DNA of 64,000 bases, from contig NW_020312968.1 in NCBI RefSeq assembly GCF_003265705.1, positions 688,305-752,304 of the forward strand. Direction: 5' to 3'. The DNA comes from Callorhinus ursinus (taxonomy: Eukaryota > Chordata > Mammalia > Carnivora > Otariidae). Shown here piece after piece: positions 35,990 through 49,063 of the stretch. Numbering within the stretch: position 1 is the stretch's first letter; each line of letters starts with the position of its first letter. A program made the position numbers and the translations under genes. The notes under the pieces were generated by a model, which was not told the origin of the DNA, ran no database searches, and worked only from the letters and a program-made list of their open reading frames with translations.

Positions 35990-38085
35990 AGACTTCTGAG
36001 GCCGTGGGATTATAAATTAATCTCTTCTAGCACTGAATGAAATAAATTTTAAAAATAAGAAGAAGCAAACATATGAAATCCCCCAAAAAGGAACAAGCAA
36101 AACAGTAAAAAATTCAGACAGTGACCGAATGAGGAAAGAGAACCAACTTCATGTTATATAATTTAAGAGTTGCAGACAAGGAAGGAAATTGATCACCCTT
36201 TTGCAGCACAGCATGGCTCCTAGCCCTACCCTTGGAAGTAGAATTGAGGAAAGAAAAGGAGTTGATAGCATTTTAAGAATTTTTACTAAAACTCTTAAGA
36301 AAAGAAGCAGGCTCAAGCATAAGACTGACAGAGAGTCAAGGAAAAATTCCTCTATAATAGAAGCCACCAAATATAACCACTGGGCCATGGTATAAGCAGT
36401 CAGGTTATGAGAGCATAACATATTTCAGAAAACTATGATGAATTAGGGCAAGGAGATTATGGAAGTGGAATACATCCTTAGTGGCTGGTGAGGGTCCCAA
36501 TATAGGTACTCTAATGGGATTTCCAGCCAGCCCATTTTCACCTCTGTTCACCATCTACCACCTCCCAGGATCACCATACTGGATACAGAAAAAAAAAAAT
36601 TTCTTCAAAGGTTTATTTGTTTATTTATTTATTTTTGCTGGGCAGAGAGGGAGAGGGAGAGACTCGGGGTGGGGGGGGTAGAGTCTTAGGCAGACTCCCT
36701 ATGAGCACAGAGCCTACCTGACATGAGTCTCAATCTCAGGACCCTGAGATCACGACCTGAGCCAAAATCAAGAGTCTAATGCTTAACCAACTGAGCCACC
36801 CAGGTGCCCCTGAATGTAGAAAATTAAAGAGCAACACTAACCTCAGAGAAGCTACCAGGTGCCTGATAAGAGTTTGATTCACCTGCTCTATATCAGAGCC
36901 AACAAAAAGTCTGAAGAGAGTGGCTAATCTTAAATATGGGATATACTGCAGCTAAAAAAGTTGAAGGGGAGAAATACAGCATACAAAATCCAATAAAGAA
37001 TAGAAGTTGAAAGAAAATATAATCTAGGAAATATAAGGAAACTCTCCATGGATATTTTCCACTATGAACTTACAAAATGAATTTTAATTAGAAGGTGAAT
37101 TCAATAAAGCAAAAGATAAAGAAAGTAATAAAACAGCCCAATGGGAAGAAAAGGGAGTTTGCAGAGGTAAGAAAACAAACTGAGGTAAAACCTACACGTT
37201 ATTCATGGAGATGGAAAATGAATAAAGTTGGAAACAGCAAGAAACAGGACAGACACAGCTGAAAACAAAAAGATGTCAGGGAGACAGAACTTGAGATGAT
37301 TCTGGTAAAGTCAGAAGAGAAACGCTATGACAATGATATATAGCAAGGACAATGACAGAAGAGTCAGTGATATATAGAGAGGACAAAGATCATCCAACAT
37401 ACACATAATTGCCACCACTAGGTACAGAACCAAACAGAACAGCAAAAATTTTCAGAGAGATAAAGAAAAAGCAAAGGAAGAAACTGAACATTAACATCAA
37501 GAGAATCTCTGCATATCATAAAATACTTTATATTGAATGATTAATGTTGAAGCATATTCTGGCAGAGCTATTGACATTTAACATTTAAAAAAGTTAGGCA
37601 TCCAGAGTGAAAAATCAGACACAAGAAGAAAAAAATCAGATTGGCCTCCATCCATTCTGCAAAAATACTGCAGAATGCTGAGTGAAGGGGTGGGTGACCT
37701 GAGAATGTCAAACTCAGCCAAACTGTAGTCCTTGTAAGAAAGAAGGCCACAGAAAGACATTTTCAAGCATAAAGAACTTGGGAATACAACATTCATGGGT
37801 CATTTTTGAAAAAAAACAAAAAACAAAACAAAACGTCATAATGATGTTACCATCCCACTGGATGAAGACTCAAAATAGTGGGATTGAGAATGTAGTAAAA
37901 TTATGTGGTAAAATTACTACGTAGTAAAATCAGTAGGTAGTCAAATTACAAGACAGCCATTGAAAATCAGGTGGTAAGAGGAGCTTGGGAAGTAAGTCTG
38001 AGAGCTTATTTTTTCATGGTATAGAATTCACTAATAATGAAAAAGCATAATGGTCTAACTTTGTAGTGCTTTCCCACAATTTGTT
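35990..38085 (+). mobile_element. HAL1-like (half-L1) element, sense
   Basis: This A-rich stretch has the gross structure of an L1 ORF1-like coding strand with its 3' region. Phrases such as 'atcagattggcctccatcca', 'caaaaatactgcagaatgct' and 'caagcataaagaacttggga' fit HAL1 or an old L1 ORF1. It has many stops and no RT region before the next antisense L1. A worn SINE interrupts it at 36605. It could be an old L1M rather than HAL1. Confidence 0.45.
36605..36810 (-). mobile_element. Older CAN-SINE, antisense
   Basis: 'gtttatttgtttatttattt', then 'tctcaatctcaggaccctga' and the head 'actgagccacccaggtgccc'. The 'aatcaagagtctaatgctta' variant places it with the older group. Flanks tggatacagaaaa (36580-36592) and tgaatgtagaaaa (36811-36823) are a diverged target duplication. 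Confidence 0.88.
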
Positions 38086-38484
38086 TTTTTTTTTAAGAAA
38101 TGGACTTTATTTTTTAGAGGAGCTTTAGGTTCACAGCCAAATTGGGTGGAAAGTACAGAGTTCCCATTCATCTCCTGCCCCTTCATGTGCCCTGCCTCTA
38201 CCAAGATCACTGTCCCTCACCACAGTGATACATTTGTTACAATTGATGAACCTACACGCTGACATATGGTTATCACCCAAAGTACATAATTTACATTAGA
38301 GTTCACTCTCATTTACTTTCTAATGTTTGGACAAATGGATAATGACATGTATCCACTACTGTATTATCATAGGGAAGAGCTTCACTGCCCTAGAAATCTA
38401 TGCTCTGCCTATTCCTTTCCCAGGGTGTCATATATTTGGAATCATACAATATGTAGACTTTATAGATTGATTTCTTTTACTTAG

Positions 38485-38820
38485 TGTCTTTGTCTGTTTG
38501 GACTACTACAATAAAAATATAAAAGGGGGAATTATAAATAAAAGCATTTATTTCTCACAGCTCTGGTGGCTGGGAAGTCCAAGATCAAGGTGTCCACAGA
38601 TCTGGTGTCTGATGAGGACACAATTCTTGGCCATAGACTGTCTTTTCCCTGTAACCTCACATGATGGCCCCTCTTGGACCTCTTTTATAAGTGCACTAAT
38701 CCTATTCATGAGGGCTCCACCCTCAGACCTCCTAAAAAACCCACTTCCTAATACTATTGCCTTGGGAGTTAAGATTTCAACATATGAATTTTGGGGGACA
38801 CAAATATTCAGTCCGTAGCA
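38485..38820 (-). mobile_element. MLT1 (MaLR) solo LTR, antisense, inside L1M
   Basis: The plus strand contains 'tatttctcacagctctggtg', 'gctgggaagtccaagatcaa', 'attcatgagggctccaccct' and 'tttcaacatatgaattttgg', the antisense MLT1A/B-type LTR. It begins tg and ends ca with five-base flanks cttag (38480-38484) and tttag (38821-38825). The L1 sequence resumes in register on both sides. Confidence 0.88.
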
Positions 38821-39354
38821 TTTAGTAATATACATTTAAGTTTCCTCCACCTATTTTAATGGTGTGGTAGCTCATTTCTTTTCAGTATTGAATAATATTC
38901 TATTGTCTGGATATGCCATAGTTTATCCATTCACCTGCTGAAGGATATCTTGGTTGCTTCCAAGTTTTGACAATTATGAAGAAAGCTGGTATAAACTTCA
39001 ACATGCAAACTTTTGTGTGGACATGGTTTTCAACTCATTTGGGTAAAAACACCAAGGAGCATGATTACTGAATCCTTTAAGAGTGTGTTTACTTTTGTAA
39101 GAAACTGCCAAACTGTCTCCCAAAGTGGTTCTACCATTTTGCAGTCCTACCAGCAATGAATGAGAGTTCCTATTACTTTATATCCACACCGGCATTTTTG
39201 TGTCTGTGTTTTAGATTTTGGGCATTTTGTTAGGTCTACCTCATTGCTTTATTTTGCGATTCCTTAATGACAGATTATGTGGAGTATCTTTAAATATACT
39301 TATTTGCCATATGTATATTTATCTTGGTGAAGCATCTCTCCAGGTCTTTTGCCC

Positions 39355-39479
39355 TTTTTTTTTTTTTTTCAAGTAGGCTCCATGACCAGCATGGAGCCTA
39401 ACACAGGGTTTGAACTCATGACCCTGAGATCAAGACCTGAGACAAGATCAGATGCTTAACTGAGCCATCCAGGTTCCCC
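39355..39479 (-). mobile_element. Shortened older CAN-SINE inside L1M
   Basis: A T-run, 'agtaggctccatgaccagca', 'tgaactcatgaccctgagat' and the head 'aactgagccatccaggttcc' form a 125-bp SINE lacking the CT/GA tract. It is bounded by cttttgccc at 39346-39354 and 39480-39488, and the host L1 reads on across it. Confidence 0.88.
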
Positions 39480-40321
39480 CTTTTGCCCATTTTCTAATCG
39501 GGTTGTTCGTATTTTTTATTTTTGAATTCTGAGTTCTTTGTGTGTTTTGGATAAAAGTCCTTTTTCAGATGTGTCTTTTGCAAATATTTTCTTCCAGTCT
39601 GTGGCCTGTCTTCTGATTCTGTAGATATTGTCTTTCACAGAGCAGAAATTTTGAATTATAATGAAGTCCAGATTATTGACTCTTTCTTTCATGGATCATG
39701 CCTTTGGTATTGTATCTAATGTCATATCCAAAGTCATCTAGGCTTTTCCTATGTTATCTTCTAGGAATTTTACAGTTTTGCATTTTACATTTAGGTCTAA
39801 GATCTATCTTAAGCTAATTTTTTTTGTAAAGGGTGTAAGATCTGTATCTAGTTTCTTCTTCTTTTTTTTTTGCATGCAGATGTCCAGTTGTTCAAACACC
39901 ATTTGTTGAAGAAACCTCCGTTATCCATTGTATTGATTTTGCTCTTTTGTCAAGGATCAGTCTGCTATGCTTATGTGGGTCTATTTCTGGGCTCTCTATC
40001 TTGTTCCATTGATCTATCTGTCTATTCTTTCACCAGTACTGCACTGTGTGGATTAGGGTTAGTGTGGTCTTGAAGTCAGATAGTGTCAGATAGTGCCCGT
40101 TTTCCAATTTTGCTCTTCTCCTTCGATACTGAGTTGGCTATTCTGGGTCTTTTGAAATATACATTTACAACTAATCCAAGTCCACTTTCAAATAACACTA
40201 TATACCACTTCATAAGTAATTCGAATACCTTATAATAACAAAATATTCCTAATCCCTCCCTTTCATCTCTTGTATCATTACTGTCATTGATTTCACTTAT
40301 ACCTAAGCATACAGAAGCATA

Positions 40322-40330
<9 letters not shown>

Positions 40331-40361
<31 letters not shown>
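40331..40361. repeat. (TA)n microsatellite
   Basis: About 14 TA units after a short TG run. Frames of alternating Tyr and Ile across it are artefacts. Confidence 0.95.
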
Positions 40362-40362
<1 letters not shown>

Positions 40363-42160
40363 GCTCACACAAATATATGTCATCTAAAAGCGTACATAAT
40401 TGAATACATTATTGTTATTATTTTGAACAAACTGTTATCTGTTAGATCAATTAAGAGTAAACAAAATAAGTTTTTTTCCTTTACTTTTTCATTATCCTAT
40501 GCTCTTCCTTTCTTTATGTACATACAAGTTTCTGACCTATATCATTTTCCTTCTCTGAAGAACTTCTTTTAACACATCTTGCAAAGGCCTAATGGCAACA
40601 AATTTCTTCAATTTTTGTTTGTCTGAGACAGTCTTTCTCCTTTACTTTAGAAGGGTGATTTCACACTGTATAGACTTCTACGTTGGTGGTTTTGTAGTCT
40701 GCTCTCTTCTTGGTTGCATGGTTTCTTAGGAGAAGTCAGATGTAATGCTTATCTTTTTTCTTCTTTGGGTACGTTGTTATTTTTCTCTGCCTTCTTTTCA
40801 GTTTTTTTTTTTTTCTTTTCCTTTGATTTCTTATAGTTTGAAAATGATATGCAAAGGTATAGGGGTTTTTTGGTTATTTTTGTTTTTGTTTTGGGCATCT
40901 ATCCTGTTTAGTGTTCTCTGAGCTTCCTAGATCTGTTGCATGATATCTGACTTTCATTTGGGGGAAATTCTCACTCATTATTGCTTTGAATATTTCTTCT
41001 GTTCTTTTCTCTTTCTTTTCACTCTGGTATTTCCATTTAGCATTTGTCATGCCTTTTGTAGTTGCCCCACAGTTTTTGAACATTCTATTCTGTTTTTTTT
41101 TTTCCCCAGTCTTTTTTCTCTCTGCTATTCACTTTTGGAAGTTTCTGTTGACATATTGCATGTTCAGATAGTCTTTCTTCAACTATGTCCAGGCTACTAA
41201 TAAGCCCACCAAAGGTACTCTTCATCTCTTTTACAATATATATTTTTTTATCTCTAGCCTTTCTTTTGGATTCGTTCTTAGAATTACCATCCCTCTGTTT
41301 ACATTACCCATCTGTTCTTATCTATTATCTACTCTTCCGTTAGATCTCTGTCTCTTCAGACTCTGGTTTTTGGCTTCTAGTGTGCTCTGTAATTTTTGTT
41401 GATGGTGGACATGATGAGAAAAGAAAGATGGTCAGGTATGATGGGAAGGGAAGGAAGCATTCCACAGGCCTATGATTAGGTCTCAGTGTTTGGGTGAGCC
41501 TGCGTCCTCGGACTGCGACCTGCACAAGTGCTTTTCAGTTTTTCCCCCGCTCGGTGGGACAGGATGGTTACAGGAGTCAGGAGTTGGGTGTTTTCTTCCC
41601 CCCTTGGTTAGTCGGGCTCTGATAAACCCCACTAGGCTAGGCTCTGATAAAATAGTTCCTCCTGTGGTCAGGCCTTGATAATAACAAAATGCTCAGATAC
41701 GGTTCAAAATGGTCACTTTCCTCCCTCCATTTGAGGGAAGCCAGAGGGGGTTTTTCTCTGCTCTTTACTTTGAGAACCTAGTGGAGCTCCCAGAAATAAA
41801 ACTCACAAAAGTGTGAGACGTGGGGTCCCCCTGGAGGTTTTATCTCTCAGACTGGCTCACACTGAGCCTCCAGAAATTTGTCAGTGACAGTTCGGGTCTT
41901 TCTATCCTAATTCTGCTTCCCACAGAAATTTCTGGTCTCTGGGTTTTTGGTTTCATAAGTTGTGATTCTCTATACCTGCTTGTCTGTCTGTCTCTTCATT
42001 TTGGGTGTTGTGGTTTACTCTATGACTCACTTCTCTGGCAAATCTAAGAAGTGTTGCTAATTTTTCAGTTTGTTCAGTTTCTTACGTGTTAGGATGGAGC
42101 AGCAGTAACTTCTAAGCTCCTTACATGCCAAACCAGAACCCAGAAGTCCACAGTCTGCTT

Positions 42161-42513
42161 TTAGAGTTAGAGTAATAGCATAGAATTAATATCTCTTGTG
42201 GAAAAGTCTCACTTATCTGAAGTTCAGCAATTCCTTCAGTTTTACTATAGTGTCTTTTTTTTCTGTTAAAATAATATTAAATTAATGTTTTTAAAATGAA
42301 AATGTCTTTAATGTTAACTATAACATTTTTCTTATCCACTTGAACATTCATTTATTTTTCTGTTTCAATTTGTGAATGCAAAGGTGTATGAATAACGTTT
42401 CTATTTTTGAAGGGTGGCATTTTCAGTGATTTATTACTTTCTATTTTTCTATATTGCTTATTTTTAAAAATTATATGTGTATCAATTTTATAAAAACAAC
42501 AAATTCTTTTAAG
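42161..42513. other. AT-rich spacer between opposed L1 elements
   Basis: About 350 bases lie between the 5' end of the antisense L1M and the 5' end of the sense L1. It is AT-rich and I recognise no repeat or gene in it. Confidence 0.5.
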
Positions 42514-43026
42514 AGAAATACCTCAAGTAGAGAGGTACAAGATAGCAGCACTGAAGTGTCCTGAACTCACCTCCTCCCATATACATAACAAATCTAAAGC
42601 TACACAGGAAACAATTCCCCATGTAAAGGACCTGAGCAGCACCTCCACAACAAAGGACAGAAGGGCCATATCCAGACCGGTAGGAAAGGTGCAGACATGG
42701 TCTCACAAGAAACCCCATCCCAGGTGCCACAACCCGGTCAGGAGGGATCTCCTAATATGGAGTTTGTCTTTTAAGACTGAAGGTTTTGTGCTGCACATCA
42801 GGCACCCCAACCTTTGAGACCTGTACCAGAGAGATGAGCTTCCAAAGTGCCTTGCCTTAAAAACCAACAAGGCTTACTTTCAGGACAACCACAGGGCTAT
42901 AGGAAACAGAAAATCCACTCTTAATGGGTTCACACACAGACCCACTTGTCCAGGGACCCAGCACAAAAGCAACAACACAAAAGGTGCCTAGACCATATGC
43001 AAAGGAGACTTACTAATTAGTCTTTT

Positions 43027-43226
43027 TTAAAAGATTTTATTTTTTTATTTGAGAGAGAGAGAGAGAGAGAGTGAGAGAGAGCATGAGCAGGTGGAGAGGC
43101 AGATGGAGAGGGAGAAGCAGACTTCCTGCTGAGGAGGGAGCCGATGTGGGGCTCGATCCCAGGACCCTGGGATCATGACCTGAGCTGAAGGCAGACGCTT
43201 AACTGACTGAGACACCCAGGTGCCTT
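43027..43226 (-). mobile_element. CAN-SINE inside the L1 5' UTR
   Basis: 'aaaagattttatttttttat', a GA run, 'gaagcagacttcctgctgag' and the head 'gactgagacacccaggtgcc'. Flanks gagacttactaattagtct (43005-43023) and gagacttactagttagtct (43227-43245) differ at one of 19 bases. It post-dates the L1. Confidence 0.95.
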
Positions 43227-44138
43227 GAGACTTACTAGTTAGTCTTAAAGCATCCGCTGGAGAGTCAGGAACCTGTTGGGACTCTCCCCAAAGATGGAAC
43301 CACTGGCAGTTGCCATTTTTGCATTCTCCTTTTGCTTTGTTCATGCTGGTGCCGGCAGGCACCATTGTCACCCCACCCCCACCCCTGCCAGCCTGCTAGC
43401 TCTGGTAGGAGTGCCTGCCCCTGTGTGCTGCAGCCAAGGCCTCCCCCACCCCAGCCAGCAGGCACACACAACCAACACAGCGGAATCCCCAGGAGTGCCT
43501 GGCTCTGTGGCCAGGGGAGACTGTTTCTGGGCCCACTGGGTCTGAAACAATAGAAGAGACAGTCCTTCGTAGGATACCAAACAGTAGACTGAAACACACC
43601 CCCAGTCTTCATGTGAAAAAGACCTATTTTCTTTCTTGGAGCTTCAGCCTAAGGGGCAGGTTTCAGGTTTGCCACATATCCAGAGGCTACAGAGGCACCC
43701 CCAGGGAACACAGGCAAGAAGACATTAGTGCCCTTCCTTGACCTCCCTACAGATCACTAATTCCACCCAGAAAGGAGCTCAAACACACATGTAAAGCCAT
43801 AATTTTTACAACTGTCATCCAGGGGGCCCCTGCAGATCTCCGGGTCTGGAAGTCACTAGGGTTTATGATTGTGGATCCATAAGACTATATATTTACATAC
43901 CTTAAAGGCTCCTGCCTGAGGATCTGGCTTACATTTACAGGTCTTGGCACATCCTCAACTGGGACTTATCAAGAACAAATCAGGTTTCTTAGACAATCAC
44001 AAAGGTTTGAGAAGCAATCAAAAGCTAGGACAAGGTTGAATAGTAAAGCTTATCTCCTACATAAGGCTACTCTTTCAAGACTGGAATAGGTAGCCATTTC
44101 ACCTGATACATAAAAACAAACTTAGAGAGTCAAGCACA

Positions 44139-45066
44139 ATGAGGAGAAGAGGAATATATTTCAAACAAACGAACAAGGCAAATCCCCAGAAAAAGACCTT
44201 AATAAAGTGCAGATAGGTAATCTACCTAATAAAGAGTTCAATGTAACAGAAAGGTGCTCACTGAACTTGGAAGAAGAATGAATGAACACAGTGAGAACTT
44301 CAACAAAGAGATAGAAAACATAAGGAAATACCAAGCAGGTCACAGAGTTGAAGAACACAATAGCTGAACTGAAAAATACACTAGAGGGGTTCAACAGCAG
44401 ACTAGATAAAGTAGGAGAACAGATTGGTGACATGGAAGATTAGTGACATGGAAGATAGAGCAGTGGAGCTCACCCAATCAGAGCAGTAAAAGAAAAAAAA
44501 AAAACGAAAAACCTTTTTAAATGAAGTTAGGTTGAGAGACCTATGGTATAATATCAAGCAGAATAACATTCACACTAGAGGGGCCCCAGGATCCTAGACG
44601 AAGAGGAGAGAGAAAAAAGCGGTAGGAAAATCATTGAAATAAATAATAGCTGTAAACTTCCCTAACTTGGGTAAAGAAATACATGTCCAAATCCAAGAAG
44701 CACAGAGAGTTCTAAGTAAGATGAACCCAAAGAGATCCACACCAAGGCACGTTATAATTAAAATGTCAAAAGTTAAAAATAGAGAATATTAGAAGTATCA
44801 AGAGAAAAACAACTTGTTACATACAAGAGAACTCCCAAAAGATTATCAGCTGATTTTCCAGCAGAAAGTTTTCAGGCCAAAAGGGAGTGCTACGATATAT
44901 TCAAAGTGCTGAAAGGAAAAAACTCCCAACCAAGAATATTCTACCTGGCAAGCTTAAAATTCAGAACTGAAGGCTAGATGAAGAGTTTTTCAGACAAGTA
45001 AAAAGTAAAGGAATTCATCATCACTAAATCAGCCTCATAAGAAATTTTAAAAGGACTTCTTTAAAG
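44139..45066 (+). pseudogene. L1 ORF1 remnant (RNA-binding chaperone protein)
   Basis: ORF1p is the trimeric RNA-binding chaperone of the L1 particle. The C-terminal domain is the best preserved part: from 44846 the frame reads SADFPAES..., then DIFKVLKGKN and QPRIFY, which are family landmarks. A stop (TAG, 44975-44977) interrupts that domain and another follows soon after. The N-terminal coiled-coil part is A-rich and full of stops, and includes a 16-base tandem duplication at 44428-44459. The start chosen is only the first ATG of the region and is not reliable. Confidence 0.7.
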
Positions 45067-45498
45067 CTGAAAAGAAAAGGCACTAACTAGTTACAAGAAA
45101 ACATATGAAAGTAAAAATTTCCACTAAGGGTAGTGGATTAATCACTTATATAACTAACATGAAGGTTAAAAGACAATTGAAGTAAAATTAACTATAACTA
45201 CAATAATTAGTCAAGAGATACACACACAAGAAAAATTGTAATATATGACATCAAAAGCAACACATGGCAAAGGGGAATATGGAGTTTTTAGAATGCACTC
45301 AAACTTAAGATGCTGTCAACTTAGACTGTTACATGTATAGGATATTATATGTTACCTTCGTGAAACTACACAGAAAAGTCTATAGTCAATACACAAAAGA
45401 CAATGAGAAAATAATCTAAACATAACACTAAAGAAATTCACCAAAACCACAAAGGAAGAGAGGAACTACAAAAACAGCCAGGAAGCAATCAACAGTGT

Positions 45499-48400
45499 CA
45501 ATAAGAACATACCTATAAATAATTATTTGAAATATAAATGAATTAAATTCTCCAAGTAAAAGATATACAGTGGTTCAATGGATGAAAAAAACAAGACCGA
45601 CCCTATGTGGTCCTATAGGAGACTCATTTTGGATCTCAGAACAGGGACGGGTGGAAAGTGAAGGGGTGGAAAACGATATTATGTGCAAATGTAAGGGAAA
45701 AGAAAGGTGCTCTAGCTACACTTACATGAGACAAAATAGACTTTAAGACCAAGACAATAATAAAGACAACAAAGAGCATTACATAATTATAACAGCATCA
45801 GTCCAACAAGAGGATGTAACATTTGTAAATATTTATGCACCCAAAATAAAACCACCTAAATATATAAAGCCAGTATTAACAGACCTAAAGGGATAAATGC
45901 ACAGCAGATAGGCAATAATTCTAGGGGCTTTAATACCCCACTTATATCAATGGATAGATAATCCAGACAGAAAATCAATAAGGAAACATTGACCTTAAAC
46001 AATACATTACACCAGATGGACTTAGTAGATATATATACAGAACATCCCACCCCAAGGCAGCAGAATGCACATTCTTATCTAGTGCACACGGAACCTTTTC
46101 CAGGATAGATCACATGTTGGGCCACAAAAAAGTCTCAATAAATTTAAAAGGACTGAAATCATATCAAGCATCTCTTTGAACCACAATGGGTATGAAAATA
46201 GAAATCAATTACAGGAAGAAACCTGGAAAAATGATCAATATGTGATATTAAACGACATTCTACCAAACAACCAATGTATCAACAAAGGAATCAAAGGAAA
46301 ATAAAAAAAATACCTGGAGACAAATGAAAATGGAAATACAACAGTCCAAAATCTATGAGATGCTGCAAAAGCACTTTTAAGAGGAAAGTTTATAGCAATA
46401 CAGACTTATATCTTAAGAAACAAGAGAAATCTCAAATAAACAATCTAACTCTATACCTAAAGGAACTAGAAAAAACTGTTTAAACAAACAAGTGCAGCTC
46501 AAAGTTAGTAGAAGAAAGGAAATAATAAAGATCAGAGTGGAAATAAACAAAATAGAGACTAAAAAGACAGTAGGAAAGATCAATGAAACTGAGAGCTGGT
46601 TCTTTGAAAATATAAAGAAAATTTGACAAACCCTTAGCTAGACTCACCAAGAAAAAAAGAGTGCTCAGATAAATAAAATGTGAAATGAAAAAGGACAAGT
46701 TATAACTGATATCACAGAAATAAAAAGATCATACGAGCCTGCTACAAACAGTGATATAACAACATATGGGACAACCTAGGAGAAATTGATAAATTATTAG
46801 AAACATACAATTTTCCAAGGATGAATCATGAAGAAAAAGAAAATCTGAATAGACCAGTTACTAGAAAGGAGATTGAAATCAGCAATGAAAACCTCCCAAC
46901 AAACAAAAGTCCAGGACCAGATGGTTTTATGGATGAATTCTGCCAAATATTCAAATAAGATTTAATACTTATCCTTCTCAAACTTCCAAAATACTGAAGA
47001 GGAGGGAAAGTTTCCACTCATTTTGTGAGGCCAGCATTACCCTGATACCAAATCAGATAAGGATACCACAAAAAAAGAAAATTACAGACCAAATCCCTAA
47101 TGAACATAGATACAAAAATTTTCAACAAAATATTAGCAAATCAAATTCAATAATGCATTAAAATTCTCATAAACCATGATCAAGTGGGGTTTAGTTCAAG
47201 GATGCAAGGATGCTTTAACAACTGTAAATCAATCAACATAATATACCACATAAACAAAATGAAGGATAAAAATCATATGATTGTCTCAACAGATGCAGAA
47301 AAAGCATTTGACAAAATTAGCATCCATTGTGATAAAAATTCTCAACAAAGTGGGTAGAGGGAACATACCTCTATAGACCATAAATGAAAAACCCAGAGCT
47401 AACGTCATATTCAATGGTGAAACACTAAGAACTTTTCCTCTAAGATCAGAAACATGATAAGGATGTCCATTCTTGTCACTTTGATTCAACATAGTAGCAG
47501 AATTCCTAGCCAGAGCAATTAGGCAGGGAAAAAAAAAAAAAAAAGGCATCCAAATCAGAAAAGAAGAAGTGCAACTTTCACTATCTGCAGATGACATGAT
47601 ACTATATATATAAAAAAAAATCCTAAAGACTCCATCCAACAGCTGTTAGAACTAATAAATTTAGTAAGGTTGAAGGATACGAAATCAATGTATAAAATTT
47701 CATCAAAAAGAATAAAATATCTAGGAACAAATTTAACCAAGGAGGTGAAAGACCTGTACACTGGAGGCAAGACACTGATAAAAGAAATTGAAGAAGATAC
47801 AAAATATATAAAGATATTCCATGCGCATGGACTGGAAAATTAACATTGTTAGAATGTCCATACTACCCAAAGCAATCTATAGATTCAGTGCATCCCTAAC
47901 AAAATCCTAATGACCCTTTTTACAGAACTAGAACAAATAATTCTAAAATTTTTAGGAACCACTAAAGACCCTGAATAGCCAAAGCAATCTTGAAGAAGAA
48001 CAAAACTAGAAGTGTTACACTCCCTGATTTCAAACTATACTAGAAAGCTACAGTAATCAGTACAGTATAGTATTGGCATAAAAACAGACATATAGATCAG
48101 TGGAAGAGAATAGAGAGCTCAGAAATAAACCCATACATTTATGGTCAATTAATTTATGGCAAAGGAACCAAGCATATACAATGAGGAAAGGACTGTCTCT
48201 TCAGTAAATGGTGTTGGAAAAACCGGACAGCTACATGCAAAAGAATGAAACTAGACCACTATCTTATACCATGTACAAAAATCGATTCATAGTGGATTAA
48301 AGACTTGAATGTAAAACCTGAAACGATAAAACTGCTAGGTGATAAGTTCATTGTCAGCATCTCAGCAATGTTTTTGTTTGTTTGTTTTGGATTTGACTCC

Positions 48401-49063
48401 AAAAGCAAGGGAAACAAAAGCAAAAATAAACAAGTGAGACTACATCAAAATATAAAATCTTCTACTTGGTGAAGGAAGTCATCAACAAAACAAAAGGCAG
48501 CCTATGGAATAAGGGAAGATATTTGCAAATCATAGATTCAATAAGGGATTAATATCCAAAATATATAGAGAACTCACGCAATTGAAAAAAAAAAACAAAC
48601 AAACTGAAAAATGGACAGAGGATCTGAATAGACATTTTTCCAAAGAAGACATAGATGGCAAGAGGCACATGAAAAGATGTTTGACATCACTAATAATCAG
48701 GGAAATACAAATCAAAACCATAGTCAGATATCACCTTAAACCTGTTTGAATAGCTATTATCAAAAAGTCCAGAAATAACAAGTGTTGCAGAGGATGTGGA
48801 AAAAAGGGAACCCTCATACATTCTTGGTAGGAATGAAAATTCCACAAACACTGTGGAAAACAGTATGTATATAGTGCACACACGTGTGTGTGTGGGGGGG
48901 TGTGTGTATTCAACACAATGGAATACTACTCAGCCATAAAAATGAAGGAAATCTTGCTATTTGCAACAACATGGATGGACCTAGAGGGTATTATGCTAAG
49001 TGGAGTGAGTCAGACAGAGAAAGACAAATACTGTAGGATTTCACTTATGTGTGGAACCTAAAA
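45499..49063 (+). pseudogene. L1 ORF2 remnant (endonuclease/reverse transcriptase)
   Basis: ORF2p nicks target DNA and reverse-transcribes L1 RNA. The endonuclease part has a TAG at 45616-45618 just before the conserved ETH of the catalytic glutamate motif, and its SRIDHMLGHK block lies at 46099-46128. In the reverse transcriptase, [11 protein letters not shown] is at 47286-47318. The catalytic ADD is at 47587-47595 but is preceded by Ser, where the family has Phe or Tyr. A stop follows within six codons. About 3.56 kb remains of the usual 3.8 kb, and many frameshifts make it a dead copy. Confidence 0.8.

Larger units (their letters stand above)
38090..42160 (-). mobile_element. Long L1M, antisense, with two later insertions
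   Basis: Read on the minus strand this is an L1M with 5' UTR (about 41.35-42.16 kb), coding remnants and ORF2/3' UTR (38.09-40.17 kb). Plus-strand landmarks are 'tttaggttcacagccaaatt', 'caattgatgaacctacacgc', 'gaaactgccaaactgtctcc', 'gatgtgtcttttgcaaatat' and 'ttttgcatgcagatgtccag'. Most of ORF2's N-terminal part is missing: sequence jumps at about 40.17 kb. An MLT1 LTR (38485) and a SINE (39355) are inserted. All frames are broken. Confidence 0.8.

Noticed and set aside
43265..43612. Cluster of overlapping 65-115-codon frames on both strands
   Set aside because: They lie in the G+C-richer 5' UTR of the L1 at 42.5 kb, which lacks stops by composition.
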